Shown in pieces: positions 47,537 to 61,231 of a DNA stretch of 64,000 nucleotides. The position numbers and the translations under genes are program-made. The DNA comes from Cephalotrichum gorgonifer (Eukaryota > Ascomycota > Sordariomycetes > Microascales > Microascaceae). The notes beneath the pieces were generated by a model that was not told the DNA's origin, searched no databases, and saw only the letters and a program-made list of their open reading frames with translations. Within the stretch, counting starts at the first letter, position 1. Each line of letters begins with the position of its first letter. The stretch covers positions 1,668,200 to 1,732,199 of the forward strand of contig ONZQ02000002.1 in NCBI GenBank assembly GCA_900312665.1. The letters run 5' to 3'.

Positions 47537-47563
47537 TGTGGGTGTGGGTGTGTGTGTGTGTGT
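47537..47563. repeat. Imperfect (TG)n microsatellite
   Basis: GTGGGTGTGGGTG is followed by seven TG units. Confidence 0.9.
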
Positions 47564-50500
47564 CTTTTTCGTTTTGGGGAGGGGGGGAGGATTTAGCGAA
47601 CAAGAAGCAACGAGGGGGCGGAAAGGCCCGCTCGAGACAAGACAATATCCTCGGACGAATAACAAACCAGGTTAGTGGAAGTTCGTTGCAACGGCTGTCG
47701 TATTTCAACCAATCATCCAGTTGGAATGACACCAGTCACAACATGCGGTCCGTGGAGTACTTCGTACCGTTGTCGCGTACCCCGGGTCCCACCTGAGTAG
47801 TACATGTATTGAACCCTTCAAGTTACATACTTGTACTCCGGACTTACAACTATTAATCCTCCGGGACTATACTCGTACAAGTCGACACCACCCCACCCCC
47901 CATCCCGCAGAGAACTGAGTTTTGATCCCGGTTAGGAAATTGATGCTCTCGGTTTTGGAGAACGCAGAACACGATGCACGATATGGCCACTTCTACAGTA
48001 CCGACACCCCGCCTTTCTCATGTCAGGAGCACATTGATCGATTTTCACTCAAGGCGTTTGTCTAAGCTACCCTGTTATTGAATACCTGCTACGGAGAACG
48101 GTGCTGGTTATATCCTCCCCTCCCTCTACCCCTGCGCTAATAAGAATCGATTCATCCCGGATCGCGATTGTGCAGGGCTCCCCCTGCGGAAATCTTGTAG
48201 TACAAGTACGCTCCCCGATTTTCGCCAGGGTGCACAGACCAGCTCCATACGGATATGGTGTATGTCCGAAGCCCCTGTTGGTATTCGGTGGCGGGATATT
48301 ATCCATTCTCCGTGTACTCCGTAACGGTATTATGAACAAGTATCGTACAAGGGGGAGAACGGGGAGAAATACCAACACAAAAACCCTTGTTTTTCTTTTC
48401 TTTGGGGCCTAACTTGGCTATTCTTCCTCCGGGATTTTTCCGGCGCCCCATAAAAGGCTCCACTGGTTATCTGCCGGGGAGTGGAAAGGGGGAGGGGCAC
48501 ATACTACTTGGACGTGCCTCGCGGAAGTGAAGCCGCTCGGTGCGCTAGCAACTGACGATCGCGATCTTCCGTCAGCAACATTTCCTGTTATGTGAAGCGA
48601 GTCGGAAGATTGCCCCCCGGCTTCCCTTCGCCCACGTGGTACTCTTGCTTGGTAAAACTGGGTCCGATGATACCGCTGGGCATTTATTGGCACTCGTAAG
48701 AGTTGCCCCATACGTATTACACAAATTACGATAATAGTTAGTATTACAAGTTGTTTTCCCCAAAGCAGGTCAAGAGCGGGAGATAATAACGTGACAATCG
48801 CATGTAAGTACTCGTACTTGGATATATTTCTATGTAGAGGGGGTGGTATGAGACCAGCATGTCTATCTGCTCACACATCCCCATTCAGAGCATCGCTTAG
48901 TCCGGGCGCGCGTGTCGCTGTAAGTGGACACTTTTTCTCCAATGCATGCATGCCACCCACACTCATTCTCGGCCACGCCGCCCTACCTCCTGCTGACCTG
49001 CACCAGATGCTGTGGCTGAGCAGCCAAGGTACAAGTATCGGACGGAGTGGTCGCAGCATGATAAGCCCCGCTACCTGCAGTGGCTCGGTTGTACCTGAAG
49101 CGATACCAGCATTACCATTGGTAGCCTCAATCTCGCCACCACTCTCCGCGTATTTTGGCCAGTCGCAGCACGATCCCGCCCACCCCTCCACCCCCCCTTC
49201 CCGACTCCAAAAGTTATAAAAAGAAATTTACCTTCACAGTTGTGGCTGTGCTGCTGCCAGCGCATGAGCTTCAGACAGGCGTCACCGTCTTTTCTGTTAT
49301 TCTTTGCATTCTTCGCGAAGGAAGCGCGGCAGACCCATCAACAAGCGGAGTTCGCGACAACTCCGTCCGTCTCCTAGTACTGCACTCTATAGCTATTCGG
49401 ACTCGGTCCTCACCATGCGTTGATTCAATGTTGTGTCTGTTTATCTCGTTGTCGAAGGGTTGCACTCCTCATTCTGTAGCAGGTGGAGCAGTAAATATGT
49501 TGCTAATACGCGAAAAAGCCTTCCGTTACCGCCCTAGGTTACCAAGGCTTGATTAGCCTTCTCGATGGTAGCCCAAATCGTTGGCATTTGCCATTTCAAT
49601 ATTTCCCTCAACTCTTGGTCTGGCCAGTTTCTCCTTCGGCTTTATCCCTCAATGCAGGGCTTACTTCTCCAGCTTATTCCCCAACTTACTCCCCCACTCC
49701 AAAGGCACGGGTGTGTGCTTCATATACGAGTACCCCTTCAGTGCTCAGCCATCATCAGCCTTATAAGGTTACAGCGGTGTGCACGTGTATCCCCCCTCGT
49801 CATAAGCCGTTGCTCAAGTGAGGCAGTGCCTTGCCGCCATATCAACTAGAATAGGTTCACCATGTCTCATGCACACACGAGTGCTCCCCTGGTTGCTTCC
49901 CTTGGACCTCGGTATCGGAACGGGACGGCGGCATTTTTCATCCTCTTTTTGGTAGCAGGCAGATAAGCCTCGATACTGTCTCAAGAGTACGAGTAACATG
50001 GCGTAATGTGAGGGCCTCCAAGTACGAGTAGTCAATAATACAAGTACTTTCCATGATTGTGGGCGGGACAGGATGCCTCAACAAGATTACGATGTCAGAG
50101 ACCTCGACACGGCAGGTGCCACCCATGACCCTGAGTGGCCAAGGTCCGCACGCGGGTCACTGCCGTCTTCTTTACCATATTACCAGGCCCCCCCTTGATT
50201 TCTCTCCCCGTCATCCAGAGTACAAGTGGTATTTGTGCTTGCTGGTATTGGAATGTTGGGTTTATGGCGGGGCTACCTATAGAGGGGCCATGGCTGTACC
50301 ATGCAATGGAGTTTCTCCACAGTCGCTACCTAGCTTATACTTGTGCGCCCCGCCAGTCCGGTGAGTTGGCCGAGTGAGCAAAGGGGCGAAAGAAAGAAAA
50401 AAAAAATGACACTATGTAGGATCCACAATTGGAATGTGAGGAGTTCAAGAGGGATGAAGACGATGGCCAACTTAGCTTCCTCGGTGTAATAGAATAGTCC

Positions 50501-53500
50501 CGTTGTTTTGAGAACGCAGTTGAAAGAATGATGCAGTACGACGGACATAAGATGACGCCTCGTGTTCTGATGTTGCGTGCCCCATGTACTCGCTTGTGGT
50601 ATCTCCATGCGGCTTTAATTATGGCATATTTTCGCCCTTGTACGGAGTACTGCCACCCCGCGCTTGGTCAGGCCCGCCATCGGTAAGTTCCTTGTTTCCT
50701 CGTGGTGGATGCCGCTTATGGACACGCTACCGGATGGATGGCATCGTCTCTGTGGGGCGGATGGGCAGTCTAGACCCCGTCGGCAAATACAACCGTCGGT
50801 CGTCGGCACACAGTGACAAAAGGTCTGCGACTAGCTCATCCGTCACTGATAATAACTCGTTCTCAAACGACTTTAGTTCGGGAGGGTCTTTTGCGAACGT
50901 GGGTCCATTCCCGCTTCCCTGCACCACTTACGAGTACGAGTAATAGTCCTAACGCGCAACGAGGTCCGCCTTGTCGGAGTCGCATGCCGAACATCGGCGA
51001 TGTTGTTCCTGCGCTAGGAGACTAGTTGCGCAAGTACTTGTATGTCCGAAAAGCTTACGATAGAGACCGGGAAAGGCCCGAGATGGAGACTGAGAGGCCA
51101 CGACGAAACCTATGGCTTAACTACGAGTACTGCCTCTGCACACAATCGTACATATGGGTAATACACGACTACCCTAATTGTGTGAGGAGCCAACTCCTGA
51201 CTCTCCACTCAGGGTGCAACCGTCGACTCCCAGACTATATCTCATATGGACCCTACCCCACTCCACCTCAAGCAATACTTGACTGCGCCACAGCCCAGTC
51301 CTTGGATCACCATCCATAAATCCCCATTGCTCGCGAAAACCTAGAACGGCGAAGCCACGCTCGCACGGTGGCCGCGGCACCAGCGTAATGTCAACTGACC
51401 TACAGACGCGGAAGCGCGACCATTTCCGTAACGGGCGACGAGCTGAGAAGAGAGAGCCAGAAATGTCGATTCGATCTCCCAGCTGTCCTTGGCGACGCGC
51501 TAGCGGTGGTGGTGGAGGGATAAGCTTGTGGCTGAGCGGGCGCAAACTAGGTTTTGGTTCGAACCGTAGGGCTGAGTACGTACTCAGGAGACGCGAACCT
51601 ACGAGTATCTTCCCGAGTCCTGGTACTGGGGGCGACCGAGTCCTCCTCGTTCTTCGGAGAGGTAATTTGGCGGGCCCTCTCGGTTCGACTCGGTTCCACA
51701 AGCGGGAATTGTACAAGTACTATTCATCCGAAGGCCGACGGGGAGCCCGGAAAGTCTCCATTGCAATGGTGGGCCCCATACTACATCTGGGTGGTTAGTA
51801 CGAGTACAAGTAATTATGCTCCGTACAAGTTTTGCATAACGCTATTCATAGCATTATTAGCTCGATCAGACCCCTTTCTCGCGCAGGTACCGCGCGATAC
51901 CCAGCCATCCTCGGTAAAACAGCACAGATCGGGTAAGGAAAAGTACCCTAACAAGTACTTGAGCATGTACATATATGGTAGTAATGGCCCCTCCCGGGTG
52001 GGTGGACTCCAACCCTGCCCCAATCGCCTTGGTCACTTATTAGGCTCACCCCCCAAATCCACCCCGGCGGCCCAAGCCCCCCTGGCCCCACCGACGTCCG
52101 GGTAGCATCAGGAACCAGCACTTGTACTTGTCTCGTACCTATCCATCCTCGTACACCAAACCGGGAAGGGGCCGGCCCCCATGAGCCAGTCTCTTGCATA
52201 CCGGAGCCGTCCAGCAGCGGGCCCCCCGAGTGAGACCAGAAAGTACGCGAAAGACCAAGATGCAAGTGCGACCCTGAGTCTCGCACCGCTTCGGATCCCT
52301 AGGCCCATAGCGTGTTTCAGGATCAACGAACTCGATGATGGGCGGGCTCCTGCCCAGTCCGGGGTGCCGAGCAATGGGAGTGCGACCGCGATGGATCGAT
52401 GTTGGCGATGCTGATGTCGCCACGAGTCGTTTACGAGTATTACTCAGTCACACTTGGAGATTCTGCACGCCGTTGTCACCTCAGCCGTTGCGCGCCGTTG
52501 CGGCAGATTGCTCAACGGTTCCCCTACCGTGCCCGTTGTGGATGGTCCAGGCAAAAACACCCTGTCGTGACATAGCCAGCCGGTAACTCACCTATTGTCT
52601 GAAATAGTACCTGCAGTGCATACAAGTACTCATGCTTGAGAAGCTCCATCCATGTTCCACGCGTCCCATTCGACGAGAGTCAAATCGCCGCAATCAAACC
52701 GCGCCCCATCCCCCCACGGAATAACGTTTAAGTACTATTACCTGTAAATTCCATCACCTAAAATACGAGCAAGAGGACTCGTTTCCTTGTACCCGAAAAT
52801 CACGGCGAATGCTCGGTGATATCATGATCTCCCATTTCCCATGTCCCCCCCACACACACGTAGGGAAAAAAAAAACCATCCCTGAAGAAATCAAATCCCA
52901 CAGGGTTGGTCACTGCCACCCCGGCGATCCCACTTGTACCCAAACTTATGGTACCAAGAGTAGTCAAACCACAGGGGGGGGAGCGATCACTCGGCAAATC
53001 AGCGCTCCCGGCCGATCATGGCGCTGTCATTGGCCCCTCAAAGTTCAGGCCCAGGCTCATCTTCGGTGGCCCCAAGTGAGAGGTGGAGCCAAGGGGACTG
53101 AGGCGGCTAAGACAAAACCGTCAAAATCCGAAGGCTTGCAGAAGTTCAGGTCGCCTCTGTGGGACCGGCAATGAGCAAATTCGTAACCACCCCAGAACCT
53201 TCACTCTTGGGGACCGGGGTGAATCGGCACGAAAATCATCCGATGGGTGTCAAGATCGAGGGCGCTGTCGATCTCTTGTCGATGGGTACTTTGTGCGTAG
53301 TACTCGTAGAATATGACGTCTTCGAACAGGTATGGACGAGCGCCTTCTCAACGATGGAAATAGATATTATACCTGTCTCTACATGTCCACCGCAAGCATG
53401 ATTTTGGGCCGCGATAATAGGGTCGGTTTTCCTTACGGACCAATGCAACACCCGCCAGACTCCAGCAACCACAAGCAGAGAATGGACGAATTGCCCTGGG

Positions 53501-55374
53501 GAGGAGCCACGATGGAAGAAAAAGAGATATTTGCGCGTTGGTTTCTTTCGAATCCCACGAGCTAGAAGGTAGCTATCGTCAAAACTACAAGTATTCGTAG
53601 GCAATTTGTTTTGTCTGCCGCCCCGATCGCCCCCAATCAGAGCGATATCTAGGAGCGGAGCGAGGCCTTGCATGGAGGTTTGCTGGTTCTCACTTCCTTC
53701 TCTAGCGCATGCCTGTCTCACCACTTTCTGCTGTATAACCTCAAGGGAAACATACCCCCCTCCCCTGTGGCCCTCGCCATCCACTGAGGTAGAAAACCAA
53801 TGCTAGAATCTCACGAGAGACGGCGTGTCCGTCCCTCTTGAGGCAGGGGGTAAAGTGAGCGTTCCGGTGCAACACTGCGGAAGAGGAGGGAGATATGGTT
53901 CATTTTCTGCTTCTTTCTCTAATCGTGCATGATCTTCGCAGTCAATGCCTGATGCTTTTCATTTGTCTGTGAGCCGGTGTCCACACTCGAGTCGGAACAG
54001 GGAGGCGGGAAGGAAGGGGGAGATTGTGGTTTCGACCAGAAGAGAAGGACCCGCAGATACGGATCATGTGCGACGGGGACAGCAGGGCGGGGCGCTTGCA
54101 AGGTCCAGACTTTGGCTCGATGCAACTCAACGTTCACCAAAGCTGCGGAGCACTTGTATCTGTCCACCGGTTCGGGTCCCGCGTCTCTGGTCACACCCCA
54201 CTACTCGTATTGGAATGCTTGTAATATTATTCTGGATACCCCCTCCCTGGATGGAGCGGGCAGGGTATGACAAGTAATGATACCCAGCCGGAGGTTCCAT
54301 CGCCGGAGGATACATCAACCCCTACAAGTATGCCGCTCCAAATATTAATCCCATGACCCGACCTCCGCCTGCTCACCCGAGGTGACAGTTCGGCACGCAA
54401 CGTCGCCACCTGCGACTATATTGGAAACGAAAACAAGATGGAGATGGAGGGTATTACCACTTAACCCCCCTGGAACATGATCAACTCGCTTATTTCGCGG
54501 TATCCCTGAAATGTGATATCGATAATACCGGGGCAATAATTCGCTACTAGGTTGCGGTGGGACCATGCTGCCAGCACGCAAGCCTCTCCCCTCCTGCGAG
54601 CATATCGTATCTCACAGAATTACTAGTCATAGTGCTTGCGCTCACCATACCTGGACGAGTACTGCCACTCTTCTCGTACACACCATATGTACGGTGTGGA
54701 TGGCCGCCCTAAGTTATAACATCCGCCTCGCTACTAATGTGTCCCGTCGTGGAAGCAACCCAAAAAATTGCCCGTGCAGAGTGGAGCGGGTCTGTCCGCG
54801 CTGAAATTCCGTTGCATCGTACCGGCAGAGTGGAAAGGGCGGAATTTCAGTCACCCGCCAAGCAAACTCTGACCCAAACCAACGCCCAGAATCCTCAAGG
54901 ACGGTACGGTGGTAGCGGTCGTGATTCGCGCACCCCCGGCCTATAACAGATGCCACTATTGACTGTGTTACTCTTATCGTGCTCAAACCCCTCATTCTTG
55001 ACCCACCTCAACGTCCAAGCGACCAAGTTTAGTATCATACGAAGCGTGTTTCCCGAAGTTTTCCCCCCTGTCCCTCCAGGGAAGGGAAGGCAACCCCCTC
55101 TTGTCTTTATCCTCTCACTCGGTACAATGGTAATGCGAGATAGGGGGACCGGAGGAAGGACGAGAACTTGGCCAACGATCTCCACTTCAGTTTCATCCAA
55201 TGACAAGGGCTCGTCATTTTTTTTTTGGATGAAGTACGCAAGAAAGATGGGCGGGGGGACGGGGTTGACACGGAATGTCCGTTGACGAAAAGGGGTGTGA
55301 GACGGGAACAAGCGAAAAAGAAAAATTGAGATCACGCCGGTTAGACCCGAGAAAATCCAAGGGAAAGAAAACGA

Positions 55375-55394
55375 AAAATAAAATAAAATAAAAT
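55375..55394. repeat. (AAAAT)4 microsatellite
   Basis: Four perfect AAAAT units flanked by further A residues. Confidence 0.9.
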
Positions 55395-55759
55395 AAAAAA
55401 GGGACGGGTAGGGGGCGGACCCATCCCGATCGTTTCTTCTTGCAGGCGCCATGAACCAAGGTCAGATGAGGCGACAATGCCCTGTTCACAAACAGCTGGC
55501 TCCTGCTTTCAAAACGTTTGCCACAAAAGTTGGGAAGAAATATGAGGAACCACAGCTTGTACAAGTACACAAAAGTAGACACTCCCACATCCCCATCTGT
55601 TCGCTCCTCGCGCCCCAACGATCTGGACTCAGGAAGATGTAGTTACCCCGTGTTCGTACTTCTGGTCTCTCCTCCCCCGGAGACCACGGTCCCGGGGGCG
55701 AGGATCCGGGAACCGGGGAGGCGAAGGTACGGTACGCACTCGTGTGGTTTTTTTTTTTT

Positions 55760-55779
55760 NNNNNNNNNNNNNNNNNNNN
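55760..55779. other. Assembly gap (20 N)
   Basis: Twenty undetermined bases directly after a run of twelve T. The true gap size is unknown, since a round number of N is often a placeholder. Open frames crossing it are artefacts. Confidence 0.97.
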
Positions 55780-56486
55780 TGAATCCATGAACTCCCGCGG
55801 AACAGGCTGGGCAGTGTTTCGTGTGGGCGGGAAGGAGAGACAGGACGTCTCGTAAGTAATATATATCTTCTGGACGAGAATAGAAACCAAACGTATGAGT
55901 TAATATAAACCTCACTCTCGGCAGTGATATTTTCATCCCGGGCGAGGGAGGGGGAGGGGCGGCCACGACGGGAGCACGACCAGGCTTTTCGTGCCGGTTG
56001 ATGGTTCAAGGGGACCATTATCTCCGACTATCATCACTTGCCCTTGATGCAAGCCAGTTTTCTCAAAGGCCTCTCCGCCTCTCCTGTCCCAACTGTGCTT
56101 TTCTCTGACTGTATCCTTGTACAGATACCTAACTTGTAAGACACGTAGGACGACAAAACCTGCATGTCGAGCCAATATTAATAGAAACAATACCTGGTAC
56201 CGCCTAGGGATCATTCCACAGTCTGCGGGTCAGGCTGTGATGGGCAAGTTGACCGCCACATTAGGGTCACAGCTAACAGCTCCCTCCATGGTTTACAGCG
56301 AGTACGGGGAGTCCTCACCCACCCGCCCCTTAGACAAAGGATATGATACCCCACACCTCGGAGACAGAAGGGCGGAAACGAAAGCGCATGTAATGCAAGT
56401 ATACGAGTCCTTGCAACAGCGTGTTAAGACTGGAAAGCGCTCTTCCCCAGACCCCATTCCAAGGAGAAAAAAGGAGAGAAGCGAAA

Positions 56487-56502
56487 GGGGGGGGGGGGGG
56501 GG
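56487..56502. repeat. Poly-G run (16)
   Basis: Sixteen guanines in a row in gene-free DNA. Confidence 0.85.
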
Positions 56503-59404
56503 TAGGCTCTGCCGCTGGTGTAAGTCAGGGAGCTCCGCGTTAATAACACCCAAGTCTTCCGGCCACCTCGGGACCCACCGCGGGTTTGGCCCGTGTGTCG
56601 GAGGTGCGGCCGACCCGTAGCCACAAAGGAGTCTCGCGCCTCTTTTTTGTCCCGCCCCTCGTCATTGATCTCCCAGTGGCCAGAACTCGCACCCTCAATG
56701 TCTCTCTCCGCAGAGCAGCCGCCCTCAAGTATCTGTTCCACCCCCATTCACCCCTTTTCCCCAGCACTAGGTGCTTTTCTCTCCACGCATGCAGACAGAG
56801 ACAACCATGAGGCCGTGCATAAAAGGGGGGGTGGGGGTGGGAGGCTTTGCTTGAACCAACACCTCCTGGGTTCGATTCTTGTTACCGCGTTGGGATATAG
56901 GTGTGTGGGACGACGGGTAACACGAGTGTGCGAATTTGCGTCCCAAAGATTGATTACATGTTGATTGAGCAAGAGAGGACAGACCCCAAAGTTGCTTCGT
57001 ACCGCGCGGGCTGCATCCGAAGATTTTGCCGCCCAAGTTTGGTTCGGGACCAGAGCTTGGCAAGAGCCCGTCCACCCACACCACACTCTCCCCTTGCCCC
57101 TTTTCTTGTTCTTGGTCGAGATTAGGGAGGGTTAACCATGTTTCGTGAGCTCAATTAAAAGCTATATTGCCTGTTCCGTCCCGAAAACCTCCTAGTTGCA
57201 CTCTGATGAGGAGGAGTGGGGTGTGGTGCCTGTGATCGAAGGAACCATGGGACCGACACGCCATTCCGCTTGTCTACCCGGGTGGCACAGTAGCTAATAG
57301 CTCCAAGTAAGCATCGACAAGGATGGCATGGCCCCTATTCCGCTCATCTCATCGTGCATGTATATCCCTCGCACCCCCAAGTCTTCCCCGAGAGAATGCG
57401 TTTCACAGAGTCGTATCATTGGGACCCAGCGCGGTGGCCTGGGAACCACGGTTACACCTGTCATCGCCCTCCATACCCGATCCAACGATGAATTCCCGAC
57501 ACCTGCTCACTAGGAATAGTGGTGCGGATCCTCTCCTCTCGATATGTCGTCAGCCAGTGTGCTGACTCTGTCTGAGCCCTGCAGGGGGGTCCAACCATCG
57601 GGCTTGTATGTCACTCAACCGGTATAGAGCTGGTGGGTTCGTCGCTGTTGGATGCTAAGGGAATGGCGGAGTTTGTTTTACCTCTACCCAGCGACACAGG
57701 CTGGCAGCGGGATGAGTACTTCGCCCGCGTGACTGGGCTTACCGAGGGGCTATGGCGGACTATTCTCGTGCTTCCTGTGTATCCATGTCGTGCCGATATT
57801 AAGAACACATCATGTCAAGAAACACGGGGCTCGTATTTTCGAGCCCGTGGAGGCTAGTTTATCTAAATCAAGTAATCCATAATCTTCATGTGAACAACAA
57901 ACTTTCTCTCCAGCGCCCGCTCCCTTGTGCCATTGACCCATAACGCCAGCTACCCCTAAGATAGTACTACACAAGTATCTAGAGTCTGTGTCAAGGACAC
58001 ATTCTAACGACACGACTAGTCGGCTCCTAAGGAAGGAGGAAGATGATGCTACCCGCACTCCTTTGCCAGGGCGGCCCTTTGGTTTCCTCTCCAGACGGAT
58101 AGCTCTCCTTTCCGAATGTACCAAACTTGCTGTTGCCGTAACTCCTTCTAACCCGTCGTACAAATTACCCATCCAGAGTAGGTCGTACGTGTAAGACTCT
58201 ACGCCCCGGATTTACCGTTCGCATCCCTTCCTTCCGCCATCCCCCGCTCCTTCCCCTCGGGACCGGCAGATGGAGACCTCGGCTTGTGTTCCGCTACTGG
58301 GGGAACGGCGTTGGGGGCCGGGCGCACTTCGGTGGATACCAGTCATCTCGGGATCTCTTCGATTTCATCCTGGTGAACCGGAAGGAACTTGTGGACGGTA
58401 GGTGTACCGAGAGAAGGGGGGAAGTCTGTGGTTAGAATTAGTCAACTGGAGGGAAACTACAAAAACTCGAGTGCCTCTAGACAGAGAGGATGTCGAGCTC
58501 TAGCTTCCCATGGGAGAAATCCGCTTCCATTTTTAGACTCTTCCCCGTTCCGCTCCTACCCATCTCCATCGTCGCACATTCAAATCCCGCGTCCAAATAC
58601 CGTCGTACACCATCCCCTTCCCGTCCCAGAGCGTCCTTTCCGAGACACGCGTCGTTCGTCAAACCAGGGGGGTGTTTGAACGACGTAACTAGCGGGACGT
58701 AAAAAGATTCCCCTCTCTCCCTTCCCCGCCCCAAGGTAACCGTTTCCTTACTCGAAATGTAAGTCGTCCCTATACGCACTCCGTGTAATTACCCCCCGTC
58801 TCTCAAGTTATCACGCGGGAGAGAAGGTATGGGAAATGACACCATGACGTCCCGTCGGGAGAGATGGGTCGTGTGCTACCAGCTACCCGTGCAAATATAG
58901 AAATAGGACCCGGGAGAAGGGCAAGACGGGAGGAGAGAGAACGGGTTCCGACATTGAACTATTGGCTGCAGGTATGCGGGATTGTATTCAGGGTGGGAAG
59001 GGGCAAGGGCGGATCGTGGTTTATTCTTGGGGAGCTTCTACATGCTCATGGCGTACTACGGATACCGACACAAGGCTTTCTGTCCAACTTCGTCATCTCC
59101 GTCGGTGGGTATCCGCGGAGACCCGGCGGCGCGGGAGCCGGGCTTCCGGCCGCTAGGGGACATGATGTAGTAACTGTGCCTTCTCCGCGACGCGGCTAAC
59201 TGGGAAGGCTAGGGTATTGTGGGTATGGGAAGGGCAAAACTCATCGGAACCAGCCCGTTTCCCATTCTCGGGAGCTTCGTTCAAGGCGGGGAGGGTTCAC
59301 TTTCGCACTTTGCGCTCTTCCAGAATAGCCACAATATCCTCAACTTCATGGTTGAGTACCCCAAGATGAAGAGGGTCACAATACTAATGAGCCACAGGGG
59401 CAAC

Positions 59405-60333
59405 TCACAGGTTGGCGACTTCGCTCCTCCAGCCCCAGCCGCCCGTCTCATCTTCAGAAAGCCTCCTCATTCCAGAAGCCTCGCAGATCTGGATCACGAT
59501 ATCCCTCACGGCCCTCACTTCCTCGACAGTAGCACCCCCGTTCAAGGCGCCCCTGAGATGTCCCTTTAGCTGGGGATTTACCTGGGCGCTAATTTAACAT
59601 ACGATACAGGCCAGGGGCACCGGGGGGACTTACGTCCTGGGGGATGAGCCCAGCGATGAGAACGAAGGACGTCTCCGCCGGCGACAACACGCTCGTGTTG
59701 CTCAGGATGTACCCATACATCAGGCGGGCGGTGAGCCCCAGGTCCTCGGTGCCGGAACGGTCCATCTGACCCATGATACGCTTCGCCACTTTGCCATAGA
59801 CCATGTCGAAAAAGGTTTGCCCGCGGCGGAGGATTTGCGACGAGGGCGTGTCGTAGACATCGGTGGGGCGATGGGTGGGCGAGAAGGCATTGGGCTCATC
59901 TATTAGGTCAGGCGGAGTTACGGCCTTGAGGGCTAGTAGGGCGTTGATTGCCTGGTATCCGAACCTGTCAGATATTCACGAAACCGGGGGTTTCCGATGG
60001 GCTAGCCCCTTTGTTGCATCTCTAGCTAGTGCTCATCGTTAGAGGGTCCCGGGGATGTCTTACCTTTGGCAGCCCGCCGACGGCACCGGACTTGATGAGA
60101 GCTTCCCTCATCCGCCTCGATATGGCGAGCTGCTCATCCTTCCCCGGTACCGACTCCGTCTGCCCCTGACCGTGTTCGATAGCGTGCTTGTACACCTTGG
60201 GGATCTCGTCGGGTCTATTGAGGACGGACAGCGTGGTGGCCGCGATGAAGGGCCAGGCGTTGCGCGGTAGGTGCGGATGACACCGGATAGCTGATATCAA
60301 CGAAGGGGTCATGACTGGAGCTATCGTGGCCAT
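59405..60333 (-). CDS. AhpD-like / carboxymuconolactone decarboxylase-family protein
   Basis: Helical protein of the AhpD-like fold, a group including peroxidase-linked enzymes; its reaction in fungi is unknown to me. Exons are 60333-60064, 59951-59634 and 59581-59405; 254 residues. Intron 1 (60063-59952) ends CTGACAG...ACCAG; an earlier AG exists but only the later one keeps the frame, giving GGLPK joined to AINALLALK. Intron 2 (59633-59582) is 52 nt, and its splice rebuilds IPQD to VNPQLKGHLRGALNGGATVEEV, a typical CMD-domain signature. Other blocks are RNAWPFIAATTLSVLNRPDE near residue 24 and GTEDLGLTARLMYGYILS near 157. The classic AhpD CxxC redox pair is absent; single cysteines occur at about 18 and 229. 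It is divergent from Hrd1. Confidence 0.85.
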
Positions 60334-61231
60334 ATCGGGGAAGATGGGGCTTTGTCGGCCTGCATGAGGATCATTCCAGATTACGGATTTCTCATTAATA
60401 CAGACTACGTATTGTTGATGGGAGACTGTGGGGCAATTCTCGACGCAATACTTTAGTAGTGGGATATAATCTGGGGTGAAGGGGCTAATCGATAAGAGGG
60501 TACATATCGCCTCGCGGGCCTAAGCTAGAAGTACTCGGAAGTGGCGTCGAAGACGGATTGGAGGTAAGAATAGTAAACTAAGAAAAAGCAATAAAATGGA
60601 GATATTCGGGATTCAATAAATATGCTAGATGGGTTGTGCGAAGGATGGATTCTATGTACATGTATTTTGATGTGGCGCTTGAAATTCTGAAAAGCTGGAA
60701 TTCACACTTGGTCAACACCGGGCTACACGCACCCGACAAGCACTTTCGCGCTCGTCAATTGACTTTTCTGATAGCTAATAAACTACTTGCACTCCCGATG
60801 ACTTGAGTATTTTGAAGATGGCACGCACGCTGATGGAATGACATAATCGCTAGCCTTTTACGGATAATTAGAGACCACATCCTCTCATAGCTACGCCTAC
60901 GATTACGTCGCGAGCTACCAAGCTCCTATCCGTCGCGGGGTATCACGTGACCTTCACTGACGAATTAGGATGCTGCTCTCCCGACATCGACACATGGCAA
61001 CATCAGGGTCTGACGTCCAACGTTCAAAGGGCCGAAGCTTCCTCCAGCTCCATTCCGGCCATTTACCAACTGCCCACCCCTGAAATCCATCCCGCAACGC
61101 CCCAACGGACTAGCCATGACGATGGGACCCTACGATCTTTAACTGACTCGAGATATTTCCTACACCCGACCCTGCCGTGAGGAAGCTAACACGTGCCCGG
61201 AGATCTGGACTCGTGTCTCTCACCACCGGCC
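60334..61231. promoter_or_regulatory. Divergent promoter region of the AhpD-like gene and Hrd1
   Basis: 898 nt between the two start codons with no credible open frame. It is AT-richer than the flanking exons, especially 60360-60900. No ER-stress element of the ATF6 type was recognised. Confidence 0.5.

Larger units (their letters stand above)
41027..59404. other. Gene desert, 18.4 kb
   Basis: I find no open frame with a recognisable domain, conserved motif or exon-like splice pattern, and no tRNA, rRNA or transposon protein. The first few hundred bases should be promoter and leader of the zinc-finger gene. Base composition looks balanced, so the stretch is not an AT-rich RIP remnant. It holds most of the GTAC-type inverted motifs of the window, several homopolymers and microsatellites, and the assembly gap. 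Genes made of many tiny exons or non-coding RNAs could be missed. Confidence 0.5.

Noticed and set aside
51545..51575. Possible tRNA B-box (GGTTCGAACC)
   Set aside because: It is a simple palindrome without stem complementarity or an upstream A-box.
56850..56900. Possible tRNA B-box (GGGTTCGATTC)
   Set aside because: The flanking bases do not pair into a T-stem, and no matching A-box or acceptor stem was found.
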